DNA of 64,000 nt from Novosphingobium sp. B1 (GTDB taxonomy: Bacteria; Pseudomonadota; Alphaproteobacteria; Sphingomonadales; Sphingomonadaceae), in assembly GCF_900176395.1 (NCBI RefSeq), contig NZ_FWXL01000007.1:1-64000 (forward strand), given 5' to 3'. The translations under genes were made by a program, and so were the position numbers. The notes under the pieces were generated by a model. It had not been told where the DNA came from. It did not search any database and worked only from the letters and a program-made list of their open reading frames with translations. Shown in pieces: positions 16,901-27,031 of this stretch. Position 1 is the stretch's first letter, and every line of letters starts with the position of its first letter.

Positions 16901-17794
16901 TCAGATGGCGTCTGCGGCAAGCTCCAACCCGGCACTGCGATAGGCCGCCACGAGCGCGTTGCGCAGCAGCACGGCAATTGTCATCGGGCCCACGCCCCCA
17001 GGCACTGGCGTAATTGCAGAGGCGACCTGCGCCGCTGAAGCATAGTCCACATCGCCGACCAACCGTGTCTTGCCAGCTTCTGCCGCGGCCACTCGGTTGA
17101 TGCCCACATCGATCACCGTGGCGCCTGGTTTGATCCAGTCACCCTTGACCATCTCCGGGCTGCCTACAGCAGCCACGACAATGTCGGCGCGCTTCACCAC
17201 TTCGGGCAAATTCTTCGTCCGGCTATGGGCGACCGTTACCGTGCAGCTTTCGGCGATCAGCAATTGGGCCATCGGCTTGCCGACGATGTTGGACCGGCCG
17301 ATAACAACGGCATCCAGTCCAGAAAGATCGCCCAGCCTGTCCTTGAGCAGCATCAGGCAGCCCAGCGGCGTGCAAGGCACGAAACCGGGCTGGCCTACGG
17401 CAAGCCGGCCGGCATTGGTCACGTGAAAGCCGTCGACGTCCTTGTCCGGATTGATCGCGGCGATAACCTTTTGCTCGTCGATGTGTCTGGGCAGGGGAAG
17501 CTGCACAAGAATGCCATCAACCGCCGGATCGGCATTCAGTTGTTCAACCACGGCAAGCAGGTCGGTTTCGGACGTATCAGCGGGCAGCTTGTGCTCGAAG
17601 CTGTTCATTCCGGCCTCGACCGTGCTCTTGCCCTTTGAACGGACATAGACCTGGCTGGCAGGATCTTCGCCAACCAGCACTACGGCGAGACCGGCCTTGC
17701 GCCCGGCCTTTGCCTCGAACGCGACAGCAAGTTCGCCCACGCGGGCACGAAGATCGGCCGCAAAGGCCTTTCCGTCGATCACGGCAGCAGTCAT
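16901..17794 (-). CDS. folD: Methylenetetrahydrofolate dehydrogenase/cyclohydrolase FolD, 297 aa
   Basis: Bifunctional enzyme of one-carbon metabolism: NADP-dependent 5,10-methylene-THF oxidation and 5,10-methenyl-THF hydrolysis. Seen are YVRSKGKS with the catalytic Tyr and Lys (about 50-57), [18 protein letters not shown], the nucleotide-binding [16 protein letters not shown] and [10 protein letters not shown] near the C-terminus. Length is normal for the family. It lies 21 bp downstream of the YggT gene on the same strand. Confidence 0.97.
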   Translation of the reverse strand: MTAAVIDGKAFAADLRARVGELAVAFEAKAGRKAGLAVVLVGEDPASQVYVRSKGKSTVEAGMNSFEHKLPADTSETDLLAVVEQLNADPAVDGILVQLPLPRHIDEQKVIAAINPDKDVDGFHVTNAGRLAVGQPGFVPCTPLGCLMLLKDRLGDLSGLDAVVIGRSNIVGKPMAQLLIAESCTVTVAHSRTKNLPEVVKRADIVVAAVGSPEMVKGDWIKPGATVIDVGINRVAAAEAGKTRLVGDVDYASAAQVASAITPVPGGVGPMTIAVLLRNALVAAYRSAGLELAADAI

Positions 17795-17815
17795 GTCAGC
17801 AATTCCCGATTGAAG

Positions 17816-18115
17816 TCACGCACCTGCCGTCGACGAGGCAATACCGCTTAGCAGAATCATGAGCAAGTTGAGGCCGATGATCAGCACCATCGGCGAGAAA
17901 TCGATCGCGCCTGTATCTGGCATTATGCGCCGGATCGGGCGAAGCAACGGCTCGAGAATGGCATTCAGCGCTTTCCAGATGGCCGCCACGGCATTGTTGT
18001 GCATGTTGACTACGTTAAACGAGATCAGCAGGCCGAGCACAAACTGCACGATCACCACCACGACAATGATGTTAACCAGGTAGTTGATCATCGCGATCAG
18101 AGTATAGAGCAACAT
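17816..18115 (-). CDS. YggT-family membrane protein, 99 aa
   Basis: Two strongly hydrophobic segments (about residues 10-35 and 70-95) flank a loop with LEPLLRPIRRIMPDTGAIDFSP, the hallmark of the YggT family. These small inner-membrane proteins are linked to osmotic stress or, in other lineages, to division and photosystem assembly; their biochemical role is unsettled. Followed closely by folD. Confidence 0.9.
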   Translation of the reverse strand: MLLYTLIAMINYLVNIIVVVVIVQFVLGLLISFNVVNMHNNAVAAIWKALNAILEPLLRPIRRIMPDTGAIDFSPMVLIIGLNLLMILLSGIASSTAGA

Positions 18116-18216
18116 GTCTGCCTGCTTCCTGCAATCGATGGGGCGCTGCGGAAACCGCCGCCCGTCGGAATGCTCCTAGCCGACCCGCTCCATACGCTAC
18201 AAGTGCAGGAATTCGT

Positions 18217-18783
18217 TCAGGGCTCGATGGTGGTGCTTTCGACGTGCCAACGGAGCTGCTCGCGCGTCGCTCCGGGCACATCATTTGCCCTGCGGAGCAC
18301 GATCTCTCCCGAAATCGTCCGCGCGCCGTCGTCAATCGTGACGGGCACCGTGTAGAACAAGGAGCCTGCGGCGCCCTCCATCCGCGCCTCGCCAGTCGTC
18401 ACCACGGGTGAGGAAAGTCGGTCCCAACGCTTGGCAAAGGCTTGCGGGGTCAGGCCGCTTCGCTCCCCGCGATCACCCCAGAAAGCCCTGAGCCGCTGCC
18501 ATTCGCGGGCCTCTATGGTCGCTATCAAGGCATCTGTCACGCGCATCGGATCGCGCGAGTATAGCAACTGCACGAAGCCGGGATCAGAAAAGCTCGTGGC
18601 CGAAGCGCCTGCCCCAGGCGCAGTGCCGGTATCGATATTTCCAGCGCTCGCCCGCGTCGCGCTGCCATCGACAAAGGTCGAGGCCGCAGCGCCATCGGTG
18701 GGTGCGGCAGGGCCCCTCTGGCAACCTCCAAGATGGAAGACCAGCGCGGACGCGGCGGCAGTTGCGAGTGCGGTGCGGATCAT
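18217..18783 (-). CDS. Putative lipoprotein, 188 aa
   Basis: A short signal peptide ends in a lipobox LGGC (Cys about residue 21), so the mature protein should be lipid-anchored. The start is ATG 18783, with AGGG just upstream; the reading frame is open further but without coding character. The C-terminal domain (IEAREWQRLRAFWGDRGERSG, then beta-rich FYTVPVTI...SGEIVLRRAND) looks like a small periplasmic alpha/beta fold. I do not recognise the family by name. Confidence 0.75.
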   Translation of the reverse strand: MIRTALATAAASALVFHLGGCQRGPAAPTDGAAASTFVDGSATRASAGNIDTGTAPGAGASATSFSDPGFVQLLYSRDPMRVTDALIATIEAREWQRLRAFWGDRGERSGLTPQAFAKRWDRLSSPVVTTGEARMEGAAGSLFYTVPVTIDDGARTISGEIVLRRANDVPGATREQLRWHVESTTIEP

Positions 18784-18842
18784 TCCGCCCTGACGCACGA
18801 ACGCAGCGGGGGTTCCAGCGTTAATCCTTTTAAATGCCCCGT

Positions 18843-19751
18843 TCAGGCGCGGATCAAGGTTCCAGCGCCGCGCGCCGTGAAGATTTCGAGCAGCATGGCA
18901 TGCGGCACGCGACCGTCGAGGACTACGGTTGCCTCGCAACCGGCTTCAACCGCATGGACGCAGGTTTCGAGCTTGGGGATCATGCCGCCGCTGATCGTCC
19001 CATCCTCGGCCAGCCGCGCGATATCGGCGGGGCGAAGGTCGGTCAGCAGGTTCTTTTCCTTGTCGAGCACGCCAGGAACGTCGGTAAGCAGAAACAGGCG
19101 CGAGGCGCCAAGCGCTGCGGCAATTGCACCTGCCATGGTATCGGCGTTGATGTTGTAGGTCTCGCCGTCGGGCCCAACTCCGATCGGTGCGATCACCGGG
19201 ATCATCCCGGCATTGACGATGGTGTCGATCACCGTCGTGTCGATCCGGTCGGGCTCGCCGACGAAGCCGAGATCAACCACGATCGGATCGCCATCCTCGC
19301 CGGCAACGGCCTTGGGCGACTTCTTCGCCTCGACCTTGCGCGCAATGACCATCCCGCCGTCCTTGCCCGAGATGCCGATTGCCTTGCCACCCGCGCGGGC
19401 GATCCAGCTTACCAGTTCCTTGTTGATCGCGCCCGCAAGCACCATTTCTGCGACTTCTGCGGTCTGCTTGTCGGTCACGCGCAGACCGTCGACGAACTGC
19501 GATTCGATGCCGAGCGCCTTGAGCATCCGCCCGATCTGCGGGCCGCCACCGTGGACGACGACCGGATTGATCCCCACCGCCTTCAGCAGCACGATGTCCT
19601 CGGCAAAATCCTGCGCCAGTTCGGGATCGCCCATGGCGTGGCCGCCGTACTTCACGACAAAAGTCTTGCCGGCATAGCGCTGGAGATAGGGCAGCGCCTC
19701 GGTCAGGGTCTCTGCCTTGGCAAGCATCGCGGGGTCGTGGTTCTGGCTCAT
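18843..19751 (-). CDS. argB: Acetylglutamate kinase ArgB, 302 aa
   Basis: Second step of arginine biosynthesis: phosphorylation of N-acetylglutamate. Seen: [10 protein letters not shown] near residue 35, [27 protein letters not shown] and [16 protein letters not shown]. Start ATG 19751 gives the usual length near 300; an upstream in-frame ATG would add 12 residues. The presence of an N-terminal helix of about 25 residues fits the arginine-inhibitable hexameric type, which is an inference. Confidence 0.96.
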   Translation of the reverse strand: MSQNHDPAMLAKAETLTEALPYLQRYAGKTFVVKYGGHAMGDPELAQDFAEDIVLLKAVGINPVVVHGGGPQIGRMLKALGIESQFVDGLRVTDKQTAEVAEMVLAGAINKELVSWIARAGGKAIGISGKDGGMVIARKVEAKKSPKAVAGEDGDPIVVDLGFVGEPDRIDTTVIDTIVNAGMIPVIAPIGVGPDGETYNINADTMAGAIAAALGASRLFLLTDVPGVLDKEKNLLTDLRPADIARLAEDGTISGGMIPKLETCVHAVEAGCEATVVLDGRVPHAMLLEIFTARGAGTLIRA

Positions 19752-19827
19752 GCGCGCGCCCTTACGCGCAAAGCCTGCGGAATCCAATATTGGCGTTGCC
19801 GCGCAAACGGCAGCTTGTGCCGGCCAA

Positions 19828-20493
19828 TCAGGCTTCGCGGTCGAGCCACTTGCCGAGCTGCACGAACACCCAGATCAGCGGCGGGACCATTATCGTCGAA
19901 AGCACCAGCTTCGAAATGATCTGGCCTTCCATGATCGAGAGCAGCGGCAGATCCTGTCCGTAGAAGGAGATGGTGATGAACAGGATGGTGTCGACCACCT
20001 GGCTCAGCATCGAGGCAAGCCATGCGCGCAGCATGAGCATCTTGCCGCGTCCTCCGGCGATCCGCGAGAAGAGATAGACGTTGAGCGTCTGTGACGTGCC
20101 GTAGGAGATCAGCCCGGCAAATTGCATGCGGGCGCCCTGCCCCAGCAGACGGGCAAACGCATCCTGATCATTCCAGAAGGGTGCCGGCGGCACGACGTGG
20201 ATCACCGTGGTCAGCAGGATCATCGACACGATCAGCGGCACGAATCCGAATCGCACCAGCCGGTTTGCAGTATCCTGGCCGAACAGTTCGGCAACCGCGC
20301 TGGCCATGACGACGAGCAGCAAAAACGCGAAAATTCCCGATTCGACGGCAAGATCGCCGAGCACGGGCCATGAACCCAGCGAGGCCAGCTTTACGCCAAG
20401 GACGCCTGCAAGGACGCACATGCCGCCGTAAAGGAGGGAAAATGCGAACAGGGAACGGGGGATTGCGGAGGTTGGGTTGGCATCATCGTGCAT
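19828..20493 (-). CDS. Queuosine precursor transporter (YhhQ/VUT family), 221 aa
   Basis: Six membrane segments with the family signatures [26 protein letters not shown] and [20 protein letters not shown]. These inner-membrane proteins import preQ0/preQ1 for tRNA queuosine synthesis. queG, which completes that pathway, is also in this window (48.5 kb). Divergent from the nucleoside transporter gene. Confidence 0.9.
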   Translation of the reverse strand: MHDDANPTSAIPRSLFAFSLLYGGMCVLAGVLGVKLASLGSWPVLGDLAVESGIFAFLLLVVMASAVAELFGQDTANRLVRFGFVPLIVSMILLTTVIHVVPPAPFWNDQDAFARLLGQGARMQFAGLISYGTSQTLNVYLFSRIAGGRGKMLMLRAWLASMLSQVVDTILFITISFYGQDLPLLSIMEGQIISKLVLSTIMVPPLIWVFVQLGKWLDREA

Positions 20494-20583
20494 TTCGGGC
20501 CGATAGCGCGCTTTTCAGCCCGCGCCAATTCGCTATTAGAAACCGCTGCAACCAATCTGCCTTGCGGAGCAAAGCCTTTCCCG

Positions 20584-21840
20584 ATGCGTGTCGCTTCCAG
20601 TCTTCTCGGGATGGTGCTCATCCTCGCCCTCGCCTTTCTGCTTTCCTCGAACCGTCGCGCAATTCGCTTGCGCGTTGTCGCCGCAGCCTTTGCGCTGCAA
20701 GCCGGTTTCGCTGCGCTCGTGCTCTATGTGCCAATCGGCAACCGGCTGCTGCAAGGCGCTGCAGGCGGCGTGGAAGGCCTGCTCGGCTTCGCCCGCGCGG
20801 GCGTGCAGTTCCTGTTCGGCCCACTGGCTGACCCCGCCATCGGCGGCACCAGCTTTGCCATATCGGCGCTGCCGGTGATCGTGTTCTTCGCCGCGCTGAT
20901 TTCCATCCTGTACTACCTCGGCGTGATGCAACTGGTCATTCGCTGGATCGGCGGTGCACTCGAAAAGGTGACTGGCATCAGCAAGGTCGAATCACTATGC
21001 GCGGCCAGCAACATCTTCGTTGGCCAAAGCGAATCGCCTCTGGTGATCCGGCCCTATCTGGCAGGTCTCAATCCCAGTCAGCTGTTCTGCGTCATGACGG
21101 TAGGCATGGCTGGCGTGGCGGGCACGATCCTCGCGGCCTATGCCAGCATGGGCATCCGTATCGATTATCTTGTGGCTGCAGCCTTCATGTCGGCGCCGGG
21201 GGGCATCCTCATGGCCAAGCTGATGATGCCCGACGAACCTCCCGTCCCGGTCGAGGTCGCGGATGAGGCGCTGCCCAACCCGCACGTCAAGCCCAGCCTG
21301 GCGTCGGACGAGGAAGAGCGCCCCGCCAACATCATCATGGCCGCCAGCCAGGGCGCACAGACTGGTGTGAAGCTTGCCGTAGCGGTGGGTGCGATGGTGC
21401 TTGCCTTCGTCGCACTCGTTGCGCTCGCCAACGGCATGCTCGGCTGGGTCGGCAGCTGGTTCGGCGCGCCCGACCTCTCGTTCGAGATTGTCCTAGGCTA
21501 TGTCTTCGCGCCAATCTTCTATCTGCTTGGTGCCGATGGCTGGGCAGAGGCGATCCATGCGGGCGGCTATTTCGGCACCAAGCTGGTCCTCAACGAGTTC
21601 GTCTCTTTCATTGACCTGAGCAAGGACACAGCCTTGCCGCCGCATATGATCGCGGTGGTCACCTTCGCGTTGTGCGGCTTTGCCAACTTCAGCTCGATCG
21701 CGATCCAGATGGCCGTCACTGGTGGCCTCGCCCCCAACCAGCGCCCGGTCATCGCCAAGCTTGGCATTCGGGCACTGGTGGCAGGCGCTTTGAGCAACTT
21801 GATGAGCGCAGCGCTGGCGGGTTTGTTCCTCAGCCTTTGA
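20584..21840 (+). CDS. Concentrative nucleoside transporter (NupC/CNT family), 418 aa
   Basis: Polytopic inner-membrane protein of the CNT family. Characteristic pieces: LLGFARAGVQFLFGPL near the N-terminus, SNIFVGQSESPLVIRPYL (substrate and cation site), MTVGMAGVAGTILAAYA and a C-terminal LCGFANFSSIAIQMA. It couples nucleoside uptake to a sodium or proton gradient. ATG 20584 is chosen because homologous proteins start right before the first helix; the frame extends upstream to 20488. Unlike some animal CNTs there is no long N-terminal extension. Confidence 0.93.
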   Translation: MRVASSLLGMVLILALAFLLSSNRRAIRLRVVAAAFALQAGFAALVLYVPIGNRLLQGAAGGVEGLLGFARAGVQFLFGPLADPAIGGTSFAISALPVIVFFAALISILYYLGVMQLVIRWIGGALEKVTGISKVESLCAASNIFVGQSESPLVIRPYLAGLNPSQLFCVMTVGMAGVAGTILAAYASMGIRIDYLVAAAFMSAPGGILMAKLMMPDEPPVPVEVADEALPNPHVKPSLASDEEERPANIIMAASQGAQTGVKLAVAVGAMVLAFVALVALANGMLGWVGSWFGAPDLSFEIVLGYVFAPIFYLLGADGWAEAIHAGGYFGTKLVLNEFVSFIDLSKDTALPPHMIAVVTFALCGFANFSSIAIQMAVTGGLAPNQRPVIAKLGIRALVAGALSNLMSAALAGLFLSL

Positions 21841-21866
21841 GCGAGCCCAGCGTCAAGATATCGCTG

Positions 21867-21889
21867 GCCCGGACAAGTTCCGGGCCTTT
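21867..21889 (+). terminator. Possible terminator after the nucleoside transporter
   Basis: GCCCGGA (21867-21873) pairs with TCCGGGC (21879-21885) around a 5-base loop and is followed by CTTT. The T-run is short, so this is a weak candidate, placed 27 bp after the stop. Confidence 0.45.
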
Positions 21890-21943
21890 GGGTCGCTGTT
21901 TTGAGCCTGCCGGAGATGCCCTGCCCGGATCGAGTGCGGACGG

Positions 21944-22570
21944 TCAGAGATGAAGGCAGGCGTAGCGTTCCGCCAGCCTGTCCACGGCCTTCGCAAGTTC
22001 CCCATCAAGGTAGCCCAGCAGCTTGTGCCAGTCATGCGCGCCAGCGAGTTCGCCGGGTCCGTCTGACACGCCGCGCAAACCGATGAGCGGCACGCCGAAG
22101 GTTCGGGCGGCGCGGGCGACGGCATATGTCTCCATATCGACCATGTCGGCGCTTACCCGGTTCCAGTGATCGCCGCTGACCACATCGCCCCCGCTCGATA
22201 GTGTGGCGACGGGCAGATCCAGCGGCGTTTCGAGCGGCAGATCCCTGGGCTCGTCGAGATAGGGCACCACGCCCGGCTCCACGCCGAGCGCCGAGGCGTC
22301 GATGTCGCGCCACGAAACGCTGCTGATCTGGTAGACGGAACCCAGTGCGCAGCGCCGCGACCCCGCCGAGCCGAGGCACACTATCAAATCCGGCAAGTTG
22401 CCCGAAGCTTCCAGCCGCGCCAGCGCTATCCCCACATGCAGCGCCGCCTCTACCGGGCCGATTCCGGTGATCAGCGGCGCGAAGCGCGCGCGCAGGTGCG
22501 GGCCGTATTCCGGCTCTGCCGCCATCACGAAAAGGGCGCGCTTGCTGCCGAGAGACGTCAGTTCAACCAT
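21944..22570 (-). CDS. MTA/SAH nucleosidase-like protein (Pfs family), 208 aa
   Basis: Purine-nucleoside phosphorylase fold: GIGPVEAALHVG (about 36-47), CLGSAGS (about 65-71), and the substrate-binding Met-Glu in ADMVDMETYAVARAA with the catalytic Asp in RGVSDGPGE. It should cleave methylthioadenosine or S-adenosylhomocysteine, or a related purine nucleoside. Its ATG overlaps the mutS stop by 8 bp, so it is coupled to mutS. The glycine-rich motif and length are close to MtnN but divergence leaves exact specificity open. Confidence 0.82.
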   Translation of the reverse strand: MVELTSLGSKRALFVMAAEPEYGPHLRARFAPLITGIGPVEAALHVGIALARLEASGNLPDLIVCLGSAGSRRCALGSVYQISSVSWRDIDASALGVEPGVVPYLDEPRDLPLETPLDLPVATLSSGGDVVSGDHWNRVSADMVDMETYAVARAARTFGVPLIGLRGVSDGPGELAGAHDWHKLLGYLDGELAKAVDRLAERYACLHL

Positions 22571-25163
22571 TGGCCTGGGCCTTCAACTGATAGAGCAAGT
22601 CCAATGCCTCTCGTGGCGACAGCGCGTCGATATCGAGGCCATTGAGCCGCTCCCGCAAGGCATCGACCTTTTCCTCGGCCGCCTCGATCGCGGCGGCGAA
22701 CAGCGGCAGGTCATCCAGCCCCGCCGCGAGTCCGCCAGTGGCGGCACGGCCTTTTTCCAGCTTCTCCAGGACCGATTTCGCACGCTTGATTACCGGCGCG
22801 GGCACGCCTGCCAGCCGCGCCACGGCAAGGCCATAGGACTTGTCTGCCGGACCTTCCGCAAGTTCGTGCAGCAGCACCAGATCGCCCTTCCACTCCCGCG
22901 CGCGGACGTGGTGGAGACTTAGCGAGTCGCAAGCCTCAGCGAGGCGCGAGAGTTCGTGATAGTGCGTGGCGAACAGGCACCGACACTTGTTGATCGAATG
23001 GATCGCCTCAGCCACCGCCCACGCCAGTGACAGGCCATCATATGTCGAAGTGCCACGGCCTACCTCATCGAGGATCACGAAGCTGCGCTCCGTTGCCTGC
23101 GAGAGGATCGCTGCGGTCTCAACCATCTCGACCATGAAAGTCGAGCGGCCCCGGGCCAGGTTGTCTGCCGCTCCGACGCGACTGAACAGCCGGTCGACCA
23201 GCCCGATCTTGGCACTCTGCGCCGGAACGAAGCCGCCTGCCTGAACGAGCAGCACGATCAGCGCGTTCTGACGCAGGAAGGTTGACTTACCGCCCATGTT
23301 CGGCCCGCCGACCAGCCACAACCGGTCCTGTGGACCAAGCGCGCAATCGTTGGCCACGAACCTCTCGCCCTTGGCCGCCAGTGCGGCTTCCACCACCGGA
23401 TGCCGTCCACCGATGATCTCGAGACAGGGTTCGTCGACCACGCGGGGCAGCGCCCATCCGCCCTCGGCAGCGCGCTCAGCCTGGCCCGCGGCCACGTCTA
23501 TGCGGGCAAGCGCTGCGGCCGTCGCGGCAATTGCTTCCTTGGCGCGCACGGCGTGTGCGACCAGCTCCTCGAAATGCGCTTCCTCTGCCGCGAGGGAGTG
23601 GCCTCCGCTTTCGGCGATCCGGCTTGCTTCCTCATGCAGCGCGAGCGCATTGAACCGCACTGCCCCGGCCATGGTCTGGCGATGGGTGAAGCCCGATTCC
23701 GGAGCCATCAGCCGATCCGCGTGCTTTGCAGGAACTTCGATGAAGTAGCCAAGCACGCCATTGTGGCGGATCTTGAGCGCAGCAATGCCAGTGTCGTCGC
23801 GATACTTCGCCTCGAGCGCGGCAATGGCGCGGCGGGCGTTGCCCGATACGCGGCGCAACTCGTCCAGAGAGGCGTCGTAGCCCTCTGCGATGTAGCCGCC
23901 CTGCGAGCGTTCGGTCGGCGGCGCGGGCACCAGCGCACGCGAGTAGAGGTCACACAATGCGCCGTGCCCGGCAAGGGATGGCAGCATGGCATCGAGGGGC
24001 TCAGGTCGGTCGCTGCGGCCACGCAGCAGATCGTGGAGGCGCCGCGCTTCTGAAAGCCCGTCACGCAACTGCCCGAGATCGCGCGGAGAACCACGGCCCG
24101 CTACCACGCGGCCCAGCGCTCGGCCGACATCGGGCAAGGCGCGCAGGATGCCACGAATGTCACCGCGCAGCAGCGGATCGTCATGGAGCCAGCTGACCAG
24201 TTCAAGACGCCGATTGATTGCGCGCGCATCGGTGAGCGGCGCCGAGAGGTCCTCGGCCAGTTGGCGGGCGCCTGCCCCGGTCACGCAGCGATCGATGGAT
24301 TCGACCAGCGAGCCCCTCCGCGCGCCGCCTGAACTTACGAGGATTTCAAGGCTGCTGCGCGTCGCCTCGTCCATTGCCATGTGCGTGCCTGCCTCGCGCG
24401 CTACGGGAGGCAGGAGCAAAGGCAACGCGCCCCGTCCGACATGGTCAAGGTAGGTGACCAGACCACCCGCCGCGGCGAGCATGGCCCGCGTGAACTGGCC
24501 GAATCCGTCGAGTGTCGACACGCCGTGCACGGCCTTCAGACGCACTTCGCCTTCATCGCTGCCGAACGACCGATTCGGCCGCGGCACGCATTCGCCCGGC
24601 GCATGGTCCCACGTGTCGGGCGCTACCACTTCGCTTGCGCCCAGCCGCGCAAGCGCTGCGCTCATCTGGTCGGGCGCACATTCCTCAAGCTCCATGCGAC
24701 CGGTGGAAATGTCGCAGGCGGCTATGCCGATGGCCCCACGGACCTCGCACACCGCAGCAAGCACGTTGGCCCGGCGGGGTTCGAGCAGGGCCTCCTCGGT
24801 CAATGTGCCTGCCGTGACGAATCGGACAATGTCGCGTGCAACCAATGCCTTCGAACCGCCGCGTCTCTTCGCTTCCTCGGGCGTCTCGACCTGTTCGGCG
24901 ATGGCCACGCGGCACCCGGCCTTGATCAATCGGGCAAGGTAACCTTCGGCTGAATGAACCGGGACGCCGCACATCGGAATCGGCGCGCCACCGTGCTCTC
25001 CCCGGCTGGTCAGCGCAATGTCGAGCACCTGCGCCGCGATCTTGGCGTCGTCGAAAAACAGCTCGAAGAAGTCGCCCATGCGGTAGAACAGCAGGCAATC
25101 GGCGGCCTGTTCTTTAAGCGCAAGATATTGCGCCATCATCGGAGTTGGGGCATTAGGCGTCAC
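22563..25163 (-). CDS. mutS: DNA mismatch repair protein MutS, 866 aa
   Basis: All MutS parts are seen: PTPMMAQYLALK at the start, the mismatch-reading GDFFELFFDDA (Phe-Phe-Glu, where E. coli has Phe-Tyr-Glu), GGAPIPMCGVP, clamp and lever domains, and a C-terminal ATPase with GGPNMGGKSTFLRQ (Walker A), VILDEVGRGTSTYDG (Walker B region) and FATHYHELSRL. The reading frame is open some 250 codons upstream on the same strand, but homologues begin at MTPNAPTPMMAQY, so GTG 25163 is taken; ATG 25139 is an alternative. Confidence 0.96.
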   Translation of the reverse strand: MTPNAPTPMMAQYLALKEQAADCLLFYRMGDFFELFFDDAKIAAQVLDIALTSRGEHGGAPIPMCGVPVHSAEGYLARLIKAGCRVAIAEQVETPEEAKRRGGSKALVARDIVRFVTAGTLTEEALLEPRRANVLAAVCEVRGAIGIAACDISTGRMELEECAPDQMSAALARLGASEVVAPDTWDHAPGECVPRPNRSFGSDEGEVRLKAVHGVSTLDGFGQFTRAMLAAAGGLVTYLDHVGRGALPLLLPPVAREAGTHMAMDEATRSSLEILVSSGGARRGSLVESIDRCVTGAGARQLAEDLSAPLTDARAINRRLELVSWLHDDPLLRGDIRGILRALPDVGRALGRVVAGRGSPRDLGQLRDGLSEARRLHDLLRGRSDRPEPLDAMLPSLAGHGALCDLYSRALVPAPPTERSQGGYIAEGYDASLDELRRVSGNARRAIAALEAKYRDDTGIAALKIRHNGVLGYFIEVPAKHADRLMAPESGFTHRQTMAGAVRFNALALHEEASRIAESGGHSLAAEEAHFEELVAHAVRAKEAIAATAAALARIDVAAGQAERAAEGGWALPRVVDEPCLEIIGGRHPVVEAALAAKGERFVANDCALGPQDRLWLVGGPNMGGKSTFLRQNALIVLLVQAGGFVPAQSAKIGLVDRLFSRVGAADNLARGRSTFMVEMVETAAILSQATERSFVILDEVGRGTSTYDGLSLAWAVAEAIHSINKCRCLFATHYHELSRLAEACDSLSLHHVRAREWKGDLVLLHELAEGPADKSYGLAVARLAGVPAPVIKRAKSVLEKLEKGRAATGGLAAGLDDLPLFAAAIEAAEEKVDALRERLNGLDIDALSPREALDLLYQLKAQANG

Positions 25164-25349
25164 GCGCACGTGGCTAGACGAGCGCGACGTGTTTCTCAAA
25201 CCATCGACACCGGGATATCCGCAACTCCAATGCCACTCTGTCGAGTGCAGGCAGCATGGAGACGGTTCCGGTCTTGTGGGGGTACGTACGGTTTGACGCA
25301 AGTCCGCGAAAAGGATTGGCTGCAAGAGCGTCTTCAGGACGCAAGGGCG

Positions 25350-26951
25350 ATGTGGGCGCGTGCCAGCGCGCTGCCATGGCTGTCCGGCCCCGGCATCATC
25401 GTCGGCATCCTCCTGGTCTGCCTCCCGTTCGCGCTGGTCGATGTGCCGCCGCTGATCGACGTGCCCGGCCACATGGGCGCTGCCGCAATCGAAGCGGCAG
25501 GCCCTGGCAATCCGCTGGAAAAGTACTTCACCTGGAAGTGGGTGTTCACCCTGAACATTGGCGGCGGCGTCCTGATGAAGGTGCTGGGTGCGCAGTTCGG
25601 CATCCTCGCAGCCGGCTGGTGGAGCACCGTTCTGGCGACCGGCCTTTTCGCAGGCGGCTGCCTGTGGACCATCCGCATGCTTAACCCCAAGGGCGGTCAC
25701 GCGGCGGCATGGTCGCTGATGTTCGTGTTCAGCTTCCCGCTGCTCACCGGCTTTCTCAACTACATTCTCGCCACTGGCCTCTCGCTGACGGCCTTCGGCG
25801 CTTCGCTGTGGCTGGAGCAGAAGAATCCCAAGGCGCGGGCGATCATGTTGATCATCGCCCAGCCCGTTGCCATGTTGTGCCACGCCATCGGCGGCCTGCT
25901 GCTGGCCTTGCTGGTCGGTGCCCATGCCTTTGGCCGCGCCATGGACGAACTCCCTGCCGGATGGCGTTGGCGCGATCTTGCCGATCGCCGCTGGCTGGCG
26001 ACGCTTGACTGGAAGGCCATCGGCCTGCGACTGTGGCAGGCCTGCTGGCCGCTGCTCGCCACCGTCGTGACGATCCTGCTGTGGAAGCTGTTCTCGCCCC
26101 CCGCCAAGAGCATGAACGTGTGGCGCTGGGACCAGAAAGCCTGGTCTTTCGTGCTCACGCTGCGCGATCAGTCCAAGCTGCTTGATTTCGGCACGTCGAT
26201 CATTGCCGGCCTGCTGGTCCTTGTCGGCCCGTTCCTCGGCGCGAAGTGGCGCTGGCGGCAGGGACTGCCTGCGCTTACCGTCTTCCTGCTGTTCCTCGCC
26301 ATCCCGAGCGATATCAACGGCTCATCCTTCGTGGACATCCGCCTTCTGCCCGTTGCCGCCATGCTTGGCCTCGGCCTTCAGGACTGGAGCGGCGCGCGGC
26401 GCATGGAATGGGCGCGGGCAGTGGCTTATGTCGGCATGGCAGTTCTGGCCGTCCGCCTGACTGTCACCGCCTTGAGCTTCAACAGCTACGCCGAAGACTA
26501 TCGCAAGCAGCTGTCGGCGCTGACTCACGTCGAAGCCGGAAGCCGTGTTCTCGCCTTTGTCGAGCACTCGTGTCTGGATGAATCGTGGCGCAATACCCGG
26601 CGCGATCACCTTGCCAGCCTTGCCAGTCTGTACCGGCAAGCCTGGGTGAACGACAATTGGGCCGTTCCGGGCCTGCACATGGTAGTGCCGCGCTTCCGTC
26701 CTGGCCGCAACTTCACGGCGGACCCTTCCGAGTTCGTATGGTCGCGTCGTTGCTCGGGCGGCTGGCGCCGCAATGTCGACAGCGCATTGAAGTACGCCCC
26801 GATCGAGCGGGTCGATTACGTCTGGCTGATCGATACCGGCTTGCCGCGCCGCGCCGACCCGCGCCTGCAACTGGTTTGGCAGGAAGGTCGCAGCCTGCTG
26901 TTCAAGGTTCGCCGCCTGGGCATTCCCACCTGGAAGCCGCGCGACTTCTAG
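25350..26951 (+). CDS. Polytopic membrane protein of unknown function, 533 aa
   Basis: About ten hydrophobic segments from residue 10 to about 380 with short loops, then a soluble C-terminal domain of about 140 residues (VEAGSRVLAFVEHSCL..., SRRCSGGWRRNVDSALKYAPIERVDYVWLIDTGLP). The first periplasmic loop contains DVPPLIDVPGHMGA, with acidic and His residues, a placement seen in GT-C type membrane glycosyltransferases; that resemblance is only topological. The start is uncertain: ATG 25350 or TTG 25293. Divergent from mutS. I do not recognise a named family. Confidence 0.7.
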   Translation: MWARASALPWLSGPGIIVGILLVCLPFALVDVPPLIDVPGHMGAAAIEAAGPGNPLEKYFTWKWVFTLNIGGGVLMKVLGAQFGILAAGWWSTVLATGLFAGGCLWTIRMLNPKGGHAAAWSLMFVFSFPLLTGFLNYILATGLSLTAFGASLWLEQKNPKARAIMLIIAQPVAMLCHAIGGLLLALLVGAHAFGRAMDELPAGWRWRDLADRRWLATLDWKAIGLRLWQACWPLLATVVTILLWKLFSPPAKSMNVWRWDQKAWSFVLTLRDQSKLLDFGTSIIAGLLVLVGPFLGAKWRWRQGLPALTVFLLFLAIPSDINGSSFVDIRLLPVAAMLGLGLQDWSGARRMEWARAVAYVGMAVLAVRLTVTALSFNSYAEDYRKQLSALTHVEAGSRVLAFVEHSCLDESWRNTRRDHLASLASLYRQAWVNDNWAVPGLHMVVPRFRPGRNFTADPSEFVWSRRCSGGWRRNVDSALKYAPIERVDYVWLIDTGLPRRADPRLQLVWQEGRSLLFKVRRLGIPTWKPRDF

Positions 26952-27016
26952 GAATATCGAACAAGGGCGCTGACACTTTCGGTAGATCTGCATCGTGACC
27001 ATGGCGCTTGCGCGCC

Positions 27017-27031
27017 TTGACGTAACGTCAA
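27017..27031. promoter_or_regulatory. Palindrome upstream of malic enzyme gene
   Basis: TTGACGT and ACGTCAA form a perfect 7-bp inverted repeat around one base, 49 bp upstream of the maeB start. Sites of this form (TTxACGT-N-ACGTxAA) are typical of MerR-family regulators that control acyl-CoA and branched-chain catabolism in proteobacteria, such as LiuR. No such regulator gene is in the window. Confidence 0.5.

Noticed and set aside
25164..25925. N-terminal extension of mutS by about 250 codons
   Set aside because: The extension overlaps the divergent gene and is not MutS-like; homologues start at PTPMMAQY.
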